Shown: positions 1 to 4,081, counted from the first letter of the stretch. The stretch is DNA of 5,975 nucleotides from Candidatus Moraniibacteriota bacterium (GCA_003507475.1 DNVQ01000026.1:1-5975); one strand, 5' to 3'. Numbers and translations: made by a program. Notes: generated from the sequence alone by a model not told the origin.

Positions 1-13
1 TATATTTGTTTTT

Positions 14-361
14 ATGATAGTTATTAGATTTTCAAGAACAGGAAGAAAAAATAAACCCCAATTTAGATTGGTTGTTCAAGAGCACACAATTTCCCCAACT
101 GGAAGACATATTGAGATTGTAGGTAGCTGGGATCCACATCAGAAAAAAGGTGTTTTTAAGAATGAAAGAATTCAATATTGGCTAAGTAACGGAGCTCAAG
201 CTTCAGATACGGTGCATAATTTATTGGTTTCTCAAAAAATTATCGAAGGTGAAAAAAGAGATATTAAGATTAAAAAGACTGAGGAGGTAAAAGCAGAGGG
301 AGAGACAGCTGCTGAAACTAAAGCAGAAACTCCAGCAGAGGAAGCTCCAAAAGCGGAGTAG
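14..361 (+). CDS. rpsP: 30S ribosomal protein S16
   Basis: S16 is a small-subunit ribosomal protein that binds 16S rRNA and helps assemble the 30S body. Residues 1-80 match the family: an N-terminal strand MIVIRFSRTGRKNKP, then VVQEHTISPTGRHIEIVG (R31, I33, G37), and R52-I-Q-Y-W with a G-A-x-x-S-D segment at 60-65. The family core is about 80 residues. This protein has an extra tail (about residues 84-115) rich in Lys, Glu, Ala and Thr that is probably disordered. Only 13 bases precede the ATG, they are T-rich and show no Shine-Dalgarno, and no other in-frame start is visible. In many bacteria rpsP is followed by a KH-domain gene, rimM and trmD. Here the rplJ promoter begins 4 bases after the stop. 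Identification is secure; the tail is the only oddity. Confidence 0.96.
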   Translation: MIVIRFSRTGRKNKPQFRLVVQEHTISPTGRHIEIVGSWDPHQKKGVFKNERIQYWLSNGAQASDTVHNLLVSQKIIEGEKRDIKIKKTEEVKAEGETAAETKAETPAEEAPKAE

Positions 362-364
362 TTA

Positions 365-393
365 TTGACAGATAAGCAATTGGACTATATAGT
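365..393 (+). promoter_or_regulatory. Housekeeping sigma-70-type promoter for the rplJ leader
   Basis: A perfect -35 TTGACA (365-370) is followed after 17 bases by TATAGT (388-393), five of six matches to the consensus -10. Transcription should start near 400, just before the L10 leader structure. It begins 4 bases after the rpsP stop, so rplJ-rplL has its own promoter as well as possible read-through from rpsP. Confidence 0.82.
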
Positions 394-414
394 AATTAAG
401 TGAAAAATGAATAA

Positions 415-487
415 TCCGCAGACAGTAGGCAATTAAAATAAGACCTGCCGAGGATAAAAGACAATTTTCTTAAAAGTTGTTTTTATC
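415..487 (+). promoter_or_regulatory. Ribosomal protein L10 leader (cis-regulatory RNA)
   Basis: The stretch at 416-453 carries the conserved core of the bacterial L10 leader: CCGCAGACAGTAGGC, a short AT-rich loop, then AGACCTGCCGAGG. GTAGG (425-429) pairs with CCTGC (444-448), including one G-U. The flanking AGACAG and GCCGAGG bases are those expected around the L10 binding region. A second, AT-rich hairpin follows: 453-464 pairs with 477-487 with one bulged A and one G-U. By family knowledge, the L10-L12 complex binds this RNA and represses its own operon. The element sits between a strong promoter and a terminator, directly upstream of rplJ, so control by attenuation is likely. Recognition is from memory of the motif, not from a covariance-model search. 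Confidence 0.85.
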
Positions 488-491
488 AAAG

Positions 492-518
492 TTCTGCATT
501 AAAAAAGCAGAATTTTTT
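492..518 (+). terminator. Intrinsic terminator (attenuator) in the rplJ leader
   Basis: TTCTGC (492-497) pairs with GCAGAA (507-512) across a 9-base loop, followed by TTTTTT (513-518). The A-rich bases before the stem can pair with the T-tract and extend it. It lies after the L10 leader and 47 bases before the rplJ start, the position of an attenuator rather than of a gene-end terminator. The 5' arm can also pair with GCAGA at 418-422 inside the leader core, giving a mutually exclusive antiterminator fold. Confidence 0.8.
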
Positions 519-565
519 ATTAAGAAAATAATTAACATTACCTCAAGTGGTATAAAATTAAAAAT

Positions 566-1084
566 ATGTTAACAAGATCACGAAAAGAGGAGATAGTTAA
601 GGAATTAACTGAAAAAATCAAATCCTCAAAATCAATAGTTTTTGCTGATTATAGGGGAGTTAAGACTAATGATATCAATGAGTTGAAGAGTCGCTTGAAG
701 AAAGAAGGCACCAATCTGACAGTGGTAAAGAAAAAGTTGGTGGATCTTTCTTTAAAAAATGCCCAAATTGAAATGGACATTAAAAGTATGGAAGGTCAAT
801 TGGCAATCACCATTTCTGATAATGATGAGGTGGCGCCAGCTAGAGTTTTGAGTAAGTTTGCCAAAGAAAATGAAAATTTGAAAATTTTAGGAGGAGTTTT
901 AGGGGTTAAGGGTATGAGCGCTCAAGAAGTTAATGCCTTGGCCAAACTTCCAAGCAAGGAAGAGATGTTGGCTAAATTGGTGGGAACTTTGAATGCTCCA
1001 GTCTCAGGCTTCGTTAATGTATTGGCTGGCAATATGAGAGGCTTGGTAAATGTAGTGAAAGCAATTGCCGATAGTAAGGCGTAA
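566..1084 (+). CDS. rplJ: 50S ribosomal protein L10
   Basis: L10 anchors the L7/L12 stalk to 23S rRNA at the base of the large-subunit factor-binding site. The 172 residues match the usual family length. The N-terminal RNA-binding domain begins LTRSRKEEIVKELTEKIK and contains the diagnostic FADYRG (residues 26-31), with a KKxL segment at 56-58. LPSKEEMLAKLVG (128-140) and GFVNVLAGNMRGLVNVVKAI (148-167) form the C-terminal part, whose last helix binds the L12 dimers. The start is set by the family N-terminus. The bases before it are A/T-rich (TATAAAATTAAAAAT) with no Shine-Dalgarno. Expression is probably controlled by the L10 leader and attenuator just upstream. The next gene is its structural partner, L7/L12. 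Confidence 0.97.
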   Translation: MLTRSRKEEIVKELTEKIKSSKSIVFADYRGVKTNDINELKSRLKKEGTNLTVVKKKLVDLSLKNAQIEMDIKSMEGQLAITISDNDEVAPARVLSKFAKENENLKILGGVLGVKGMSAQEVNALAKLPSKEEMLAKLVGTLNAPVSGFVNVLAGNMRGLVNVVKAIADSKA

Positions 1085-1132
1085 TAAATTGTTAAATTGT
1101 TAAATTGCTAAAAGGTTAAATTGTTAAAAAAT
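1085..1132 (+). repeat. Tandem octamer array, unit TAAATTGT
   Basis: Six adjacent 8-base units begin directly after the rplJ stop codon. Three are TAAATTGT (1085, 1093, 1117). The others are TAAATTGC (1101), TAAAAGGT (1109) and TAAAAAAT (1125). Every unit starts with TAAA and the phase is kept throughout. Confidence 0.85.
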
Positions 1133-1160
1133 TAATTTAAATAATAAAGTAATTCAAGAA

Positions 1161-1192
1161 ACATTAAAACATTAAAACATTAAAACATTAAA
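1161..1192 (+). repeat. Perfect tandem octamer array, unit ACATTAAA x4
   Basis: Four identical copies of ACATTAAA start at 1161, 1169, 1177 and 1185. They are the second octamer array in the rplJ-rplL spacer. Perfect copies suggest recent expansion or homogenisation. Confidence 0.92.
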
Positions 1193-1199
1193 GCAATTT

Positions 1200-1239
1200 G
1201 TGTTCTGGTGTTCATTTGTTCTAGTGTTTAATTGATTAA
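1200..1239 (+). repeat. Degenerate tandem octamer array, unit GTGTTCTA-like
   Basis: Five 8-base units run up to the rplL start: GTGTTCTG (1200), GTGTTCAT (1208), TTGTTCTA (1216), GTGTTTAA (1224) and TTGATTAA (1232). Position-by-position similarity is clear in the first four. This is the third array with period 8 in the same 159-base spacer. Confidence 0.7.
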
Positions 1240-1243
1240 AGTT

Positions 1244-1648
1244 ATGACAGAAGAAAAAAAAGAAGTAGTGGTTCCTGAGAAGTTTGAAAAACTAGTTGCT
1301 GAAATTGAGAAAATGAGTGTTCTTGATCTTTCAGAATTGGTAAAAGTTTTAGAAGATAAATTTGGTGTAAGTGCTGCTGCTCCAATGATGATGGGAGCTA
1401 TGCCAGTTGCTGGAGAAGCTGCTGCTGTTGAAGAAAAGAGTCAATTTGATGTAGAATTGACATCTGCTGGAGACAAGAAAATCAATGTTATCAAGGTTGT
1501 TCGTGAAATCACCGGTCTTGGTCTAAAAGAATCTAAAGATATCGTTGACGGAGCTCCAAAAGTTATCAAAGAAAAAGTTGCTAAAGCTGACGCTGAAGAA
1601 ATGAAAAAGAAATTGGAAGAAGCTGGCGCAAAAGTTGAGTTGAAATAA
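1244..1648 (+). CDS. rplL: 50S ribosomal protein L7/L12
   Basis: L7/L12 forms the mobile stalk dimers that recruit translational GTPases. From the ATG at 1244 the protein has 134 residues, slightly longer than the usual 120-125 because of a charged N-terminal extension ([13 protein letters not shown]). The dimerisation domain is about residues 13-42 ([19 protein letters not shown]). The hinge at 43-62 is rich in Ala, Met and Gly. The C-terminal factor-binding domain has [20 protein letters not shown] followed by [10 protein letters not shown] and ends [10 protein letters not shown]. An upstream in-frame TTG at 1232 would add MIKV, but it lies in the octamer repeat and is less plausible than ATG. 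No Shine-Dalgarno is visible. A strong terminator follows the stop, so rplJ-rplL ends here. Confidence 0.97.
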   Translation: MTEEKKEVVVPEKFEKLVAEIEKMSVLDLSELVKVLEDKFGVSAAAPMMMGAMPVAGEAAAVEEKSQFDVELTSAGDKKINVIKVVREITGLGLKESKDIVDGAPKVIKEKVAKADAEEMKKKLEEAGAKVELK

Positions 1649-1664
1649 TTTTACTTTCAATAAT

Positions 1665-1693
1665 AAAAAAATCCGCTTAGTGCGGATTTTTTT
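1665..1693 (+). terminator. Intrinsic terminator after rplL
   Basis: ATCCGC (1671-1676) pairs with GCGGAT (1682-1687) across a TTAGT loop, and the stem is extended by six A bases opposite a run of T (1688-1693). The A-tract/stem/T-tract layout works on both strands. It ends the ribosomal operon and separates it from the sigma factor locus. Confidence 0.92.
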
Positions 1694-1698
1694 ATTTC

Positions 1699-1714
1699 CT
1701 ACGAATTACGAATT
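1699..1714 (+). repeat. Heptamer pair TACGAAT, inverted copy of the array at 3412-3444
   Basis: Two adjacent TACGAAT units (1700-1713) lie in CTACGAATTACGAATT (1699-1714). These 16 bases are the exact reverse complement of 3429-3444. They lie just after the rplL terminator, outside any gene. Confidence 0.75.
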
Positions 1715-1739
1715 AAAAAAAGCTTATAAAAAATGGTTA

Positions 1740-1812
1740 GGTCACTAGTCAAAAGTCAGCAGTCATCGAAGTCAAAAAGTACCCTGATGACTGATTGCAG
1801 ATGACTGATGAC
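1740..1812 (+). repeat. Inverted pair of heptamer arrays (AGTCATC / TGATGAC)
   Basis: The left arm is four 7-base units: GGTCACT (1740), AGTCAAA (1747), AGTCAGC (1754) and AGTCATC (1761). After a 17-base spacer the right arm has TGATGAC (1785), TGATTGC (1792), AGATGAC (1799) and TGATGAC (1806). The right units are roughly the reverse complement of the left ones: CAGTCATC at 1760-1767 can pair with GATGACTG at 1786-1793 or 1800-1807. An imperfect cruciform or RNA hairpin is therefore possible. There is no T-tract after it, so it is not an obvious terminator. Confidence 0.75.
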
Positions 1813-1818
1813 CTTGAG

Positions 1819-1866
1819 TGTTTTAATGCTAAGGTGCTAACATGTTAATATGAATTAATGCAAACA
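1819..1866 (+). repeat. Degenerate octamer array, units beginning TG (TGYTAAYA-like)
   Basis: Six consecutive 8-base units each start with TG: TGTTTTAA (1819), TGCTAAGG (1827), TGCTAACA (1835), TGTTAATA (1843), TGAATTAA (1851) and TGCAAACA (1859). The same family appears at 3222-3253. The last unit contains the GCAAAC element of the promoter for the sigma factor gene, so the array merges into the promoter. Confidence 0.7.
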
Positions 1867-1888
1867 ATTTTGCTTTTGGGCGTATAAT
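1860..1888 (+). promoter_or_regulatory. Putative ECF-type promoter, copy 1 (sigma gene, autoregulation)
   Basis: GCAAAC (1860-1865) is followed after exactly 15 bases by CGTATAAT (1881-1888). The same GCAAAC-N15-CGTAT arrangement recurs at 3450 and 4011. The ATG of the sigma factor gene begins 9 bases after this -10-like element, so the mRNA would be leaderless or nearly so. TATAAT (1883-1888) is also a perfect housekeeping -10, but at a 17-base spacing the -35 position is GCAAAC, which scarcely matches TTGACA. Dual recognition is possible. Confidence 0.68.
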
Positions 1889-1897
1889 ATAGGTACA

Positions 1898-2470
1898 ATG
1901 AATCATTTAAATAACAGTGCCGACGATAAGGATTTAGTAAAGGCGGCCCTAGTAAATCCAGATGAATTTAAGGTTATAGTGGATCGGTACTGGAACCGGT
2001 TGTTTTGTTATATTCGCCGAATGTCTTATTTTACCCAAGAAGACATTGAAGATATTTTGCAAGAAGTATTTATAAAAATCTATAAATATTTAAATGACTA
2101 TAATTCGGAAATGGCTTTTTCTACCTGGATTTATCAGATTACTCGAAACGCGACTATCGATGAAATTAGGAAAAGAAAATCTCGTCCAATGACAATTTGG
2201 CTTGAAGATGAAGATTTGATAAAGGTTTTAAAGTCCGGGCTCAATTTGGAAAAAGATTATATTGCCAAAGATTCCATGGAAAAATTGAAAAATATCATTG
2301 TGAAAATGCCAGATAATTACAGAGAAGTTTTAGTTTTGAGATTCATTGAGGAAAAAAGTTATGAGGAAATAATGGATATTGTGCAGATGCCCAAAGGAAC
2401 TATTGCTTCGCTAGTAAATAGGGGAAGAAAAATGATAATGGAAGAAGCCAGAAATAATAAGATAATATAA
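1898..2470 (+). CDS. ECF-type RNA polymerase sigma factor
   Basis: This 190-residue protein has the two-domain layout of ECF (group 4) sigma-70 factors and would direct RNA polymerase to alternative promoters. Region 2 spans about residues 22-95. DIEDILQEVFIKIYKYL (49-65) forms the core-binding part, and FSTWIYQITRNATIDEIRKRK (74-94) contains the -10 melting and recognition helices. A charged linker follows. Region 4 spans about residues 128-182 (MPDNYREVLVLRFIEEKSYEEI), with a helix-turn-helix ending GTIASLVNRGRK (167-178) that would read the -35. No extra C-terminal domain is present. The start ATG directly follows a TATAAT, and only a weak AGG lies 4 bases upstream, suggesting a leaderless message. 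The next gene, 26 bases downstream, is a membrane protein and likely partner. GCAAAC-N15-CGTAT in front of this gene suggests autoregulation. The specific ECF group cannot be assigned by eye. Confidence 0.93.
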   Translation: MNHLNNSADDKDLVKAALVNPDEFKVIVDRYWNRLFCYIRRMSYFTQEDIEDILQEVFIKIYKYLNDYNSEMAFSTWIYQITRNATIDEIRKRKSRPMTIWLEDEDLIKVLKSGLNLEKDYIAKDSMEKLKNIIVKMPDNYREVLVLRFIEEKSYEEIMDIVQMPKGTIASLVNRGRKMIMEEARNNKII

Positions 2471-2496
2471 ATTAAAATGTTTTTAGATAAACTTGT

Positions 2497-3216
2497 ATGA
2501 AAAATAATTACGCTCAAAAAATAATCGAAAAGATAAAACAAGAAAAGATAGTTCCTAAATCAAGATTTTTTTTGAATTGGAAAAATTATGTTTTTTGGCT
2601 TATTTGGTTATCAACCTTATTTTTGGGAGCGATATTTTTTTCTTTTATTATTTTAAATCTTTTAGATATTCACCCACTGGTGATTCGCCAATTGGGCTTG
2701 GGAAAAATATTTTTTATTTTAGCTAGAACAGCTCCCTATCTTTGGATATTTTTAGCGCTCTTGGCGGGAATTAGCGGATTTATGGCAATTAGAAAAACTA
2801 AGCGGGGTTACAGATATAGCGTACTTTTTATTACTAGTATTGGGGTTTTATTTATCTCTATGCTGGGCGCGATTTTGCATATGTCCAAAGTTAATAGAAA
2901 TATGGGCGGAAAAATTTTTATTAAAAATAGAATTTCTAGAGAAATGGCTTTTCCTATGGAAAAAAGATGGCGTCATCCTGAAGAAGGAATGCTGGGAGGA
3001 CAAATTATCGAAATAAAAGAGAGAGCTTTTGATTTAAGGGGATTTAATGGAAAAATTTGGGAAGTTCATTATTCAGATGGAACAAAATTTAAAATTAAAA
3101 AGATAGAGAAAGATATGAATGTGGCGGTAATCGGGGAAAAATTTGGAGAAAATAAATTTAGAGCTTTCTTAATATTACAACCGCCATTTAATGAGAGACC
3201 AATGATGAGGAGATAA
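2497..3216 (+). CDS. Three-helix membrane protein, putative anti-sigma factor/sensor
   Basis: I do not recognise a named family. The 239-residue protein starts with a short basic, probably cytoplasmic segment (1-30, KIIEKIKQEKIVPKSRFF). Hydrophobic helices follow at about 31-56, 79-98 and 108-128. The basic loop RKTKRGYR (99-106) between helices 2 and 3 argues for an inside loop, which places the roughly 110-residue C-terminal part outside the membrane. Residues 166-228 alternate in a beta-like pattern (GGQIIEIKERAFDLRG, then a Trp, a Gly-Thr turn, MNVAVIGE and RAFLIL) that resembles a small OB-fold or DUF5666-like barrel; this is an impression only. It lies 26 bases after the ECF sigma gene with no promoter or terminator between, so the two are probably cotranscribed. 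By analogy with sigma/anti-sigma pairs it may hold the sigma factor at the membrane and sense envelope state. No ZAS-type H-x3-C-x2-C motif is present. No Shine-Dalgarno is visible. Confidence 0.7.
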   Translation: MKNNYAQKIIEKIKQEKIVPKSRFFLNWKNYVFWLIWLSTLFLGAIFFSFIILNLLDIHPLVIRQLGLGKIFFILARTAPYLWIFLALLAGISGFMAIRKTKRGYRYSVLFITSIGVLFISMLGAILHMSKVNRNMGGKIFIKNRISREMAFPMEKRWRHPEEGMLGGQIIEIKERAFDLRGFNGKIWEVHYSDGTKFKIKKIEKDMNVAVIGEKFGENKFRAFLILQPPFNERPMMRR

Positions 3217-3221
3217 GATTA

Positions 3222-3253
3222 TGCTAGCATGTCAATATGTTGGTGTTTTAACA
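3222..3253 (+). repeat. Degenerate octamer array, TGYTARYA-like
   Basis: Four 8-base units follow the membrane protein stop: TGCTAGCA (3222), TGTCAATA (3230), TGTTGGTG (3238) and TTTTAACA (3246). The family matches the array at 1819-1866 in unit length, the TG start and the TAA/TAG middle. The two arrays therefore flank the sigma/membrane protein gene pair. Confidence 0.62.
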
Positions 3254-3289
3254 GGAAAGTAATCTAACATTGAGACAATATAAATAATA

Positions 3290-3317
3290 AGTCATCAGCC
3301 AAAAGTCATCTGGTCAT
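3290..3317 (+). repeat. Heptamer array, AGTCATC family
   Basis: Four 7-base units lie here: AGTCATC (3290), AGCCAAA (3297), AGTCATC (3304) and TGGTCAT (3311). This is the same unit family and orientation as the left arm at 1740-1767. Confidence 0.68.
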
Positions 3318-3327
3318 TAGTTCTTAA

Positions 3328-3367
3328 TGTTAAAATTTTCAATCTGTTAACTCGTTAACTAAATAAT
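3328..3367 (+). repeat. Degenerate octamer array, TGTTAAC-like
   Basis: Units with period 8 are TGTTAAAA (3328), TTTTCAAT (3336), CTGTTAAC (3344), TCGTTAAC (3352) and TAAATAAT (3360). The middle two are the clearest. It resembles the TTAA-containing octamers at 1085-1132 and 1819-1866. Confidence 0.5.
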
Positions 3368-3411
3368 AAATAACTCAATAATATAGAGATGATAGAATAA
3401 TTTTATTTTTT

Positions 3412-3444
3412 ATTCGTACATTCGTAAAAATTCGTAATTCGTAG
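3412..3444 (+). repeat. ATTCGTA tandem array, inverted relative to 1699-1714
   Basis: ATTCGTA occurs at 3412, 3420, 3430 and 3437, spaced 8, 10 and 7 bases. Bases 3429-3444 are the exact reverse complement of 1699-1714. The array ends 5 bases before the GCAAAC promoter element of the lipoprotein gene. Confidence 0.78.
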
Positions 3445-3449
3445 AGACC

Positions 3450-3478
3450 GCAAACTTTATTTTTTATTTTCGTATTAT
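3450..3478 (+). promoter_or_regulatory. Putative ECF-type promoter, copy 2 (lipoprotein gene)
   Basis: GCAAAC (3450-3455), then 15 bases that are all A or T, then CGTATTAT (3471-3478). Spacing and both elements match copies 1 and 3. GCAAACTTT is shared in full with copy 3. The ATG of the lipoprotein gene is 74 bases after the -10-like element. No good TTGACA/TATAAT pair is seen nearby. Confidence 0.68.
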
Positions 3479-3552
3479 TTATGTAGTAAGTGTATGGTTC
3501 AATATTTTTTTGAATCAGCATATCTTAATAAATAATAAGTAAAAAATAAAAA

Positions 3553-3969
3553 ATGCTAAAAACGAATATAAAATTGGGTGCGCTATGTGTGTTCGCGTTT
3601 TCTTTGGTTATTGTTTTATCTGGGTGTAAAGATAGAGTTGAATCTCAAGAGCAAAAACAAAATCAAACACAGGTCAGTCAACCAGATCAATCTCAAGAAA
3701 TCCAAGAGCAAAAAGAGGAGGGTGAAAACTTGAAAAACTATCCCCGAAATGGAAATCCTCCAGCTCAAATGATAGAGGTGTGTAGTGGTAAATCCGAAGG
3801 AGACAACTGCGAAGTTTCCATGCGAAGGAAAAATAGCGAAGAAATCGAAAACAAAAGAGCGGGGATTTGTAAAAAAATGGGGGAAGATGAGAGTCTATCT
3901 TGTGTGCCCGAAAATATGCCTCAAGGCGGGCCAAATAGAGAAATGTTGCCCAATACAAAGGAGGAATAA
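3553..3969 (+). CDS. Small secreted lipoprotein with four-cysteine C-terminal motif
   Basis: The 138-residue protein begins with a type II signal peptide: basic start, hydrophobic core at about 8-22, and lipobox L-S-G-C with the lipidated Cys at 25. The mature protein should be tethered to the outer face of the membrane. A Gln/Glu-rich linker (about 31-58) follows. The C-terminal part has four cysteines: C77-S-G-K-S-E-G-D-N-C86, then G104-I-C106, and L-S-C117-V-P. This C-x2-K-x-E-G-D-x-C, G-x-C, C-x-P pattern resembles a motif I recall from small secreted bacterial proteins, and probably forms two disulfides. Its function is unknown. The segment between C86 and C106 is strongly charged. The gene has its own GCAAAC/CGTAT promoter and a terminator after it, so it is a single-gene unit. 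No Shine-Dalgarno; A-rich bases precede the ATG. Confidence 0.85.
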   Translation: MLKTNIKLGALCVFAFSLVIVLSGCKDRVESQEQKQNQTQVSQPDQSQEIQEQKEEGENLKNYPRNGNPPAQMIEVCSGKSEGDNCEVSMRRKNSEEIENKRAGICKKMGEDESLSCVPENMPQGGPNREMLPNTKEE

Positions 3970-3975
3970 AATGTT

Positions 3976-4005
3976 AAGCCACCTGATTTTGTCGGGTGGT
4001 TTTTT
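3976..4005 (+). terminator. Intrinsic terminator after the lipoprotein gene
   Basis: CCACCTGA (3979-3986) pairs with TCGGGTGG (3992-3999), with one T-G pair and a TTTTG loop. The stem is extended by AAG/TTT pairs and followed by a T run (4000-4005). It begins 6 bases after the stop codon and ends 5 bases before the next promoter copy. Confidence 0.9.
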
Positions 4006-4010
4006 GTTAT

Positions 4011-4039
4011 GCAAACTTTTTCTGTATAATTCGTATATC
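4011..4039 (+). promoter_or_regulatory. Putative ECF-type promoter, copy 3 (transporter genes)
   Basis: GCAAAC (4011-4016), 15 bases, then CGTATATC (4032-4039), matching copies 1 and 2 in both elements and spacing. A TATAAT (4025-4030) lies inside the spacer here. Since its place relative to GCAAAC differs from copy 1, it is not the conserved part. The start codon of the membrane fusion protein gene is 42 bases after this element. Confidence 0.66.
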
Positions 4040-4081
4040 TTGTTATATGCTTTAAATTTAAAAATATAATAAATCAAAGAA

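Larger units (their letters stand above)
3217..3552. other. Gene-free spacer made of repeat arrays plus one promoter
   Basis: No credible gene lies on either strand in these 336 bases. Four short-period repeat arrays (3222-3253, 3290-3317, 3328-3367, 3412-3444) and one putative ECF promoter (3450-3478) account for about half of it. The rest is AT-rich. I see no intrinsic terminator after the membrane protein gene. The promoter would give the lipoprotein mRNA a 5' leader of roughly 70 bases. Confidence 0.75.

Noticed and set aside
551..558. TATAAAAT as a second promoter -10 directly before rplJ
   Set aside because: The spacing to the ATG resembles the leaderless sigma gene, but no -35 is found at a proper distance (TTAACA at 532 is only 13 bases away). 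A/T-rich sequence alone can explain it.
1085..1192. CRISPR array in the rplJ-rplL spacer
   Set aside because: The repeats are only 8 bases long and directly adjacent, without unique spacers. They are simple tandem repeats.
1232..1243. TTG at 1232 as the rplL start
   Set aside because: It adds only MIKV, lies within the last octamer unit of a repeat array, and the ATG at 1244 fits the family better.
2359..2541. Minus-strand 60-codon hydrophobic open frame
   Set aside because: It is antisense to sigma region 4 and the start of the next gene. Its hydrophobicity arises from reading A-rich coding sequence on the other strand.
3674..3958. 94-codon minus-strand open frame opposite the lipoprotein gene
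   Set aside because: It is antisense to a gene with a clear signal peptide and lipobox. Its composition looks like a frame shadow and it has no promoter or start context.
3785..4069. 94-codon + strand open frame overlapping the lipoprotein gene and the following terminator
   Set aside because: It overlaps the well-supported lipoprotein gene in another frame and reads through the terminator hairpin and the third promoter copy. The protein shows no recognisable domain.
4065..4070. TATAAT 11 bases before the membrane fusion protein start as a housekeeping -10
   Set aside because: The best -35 candidate, TTGTTA at 4040-4045, is 19 bases away and weak. The GCAAAC/CGTAT pair just upstream is better supported by its recurrence.
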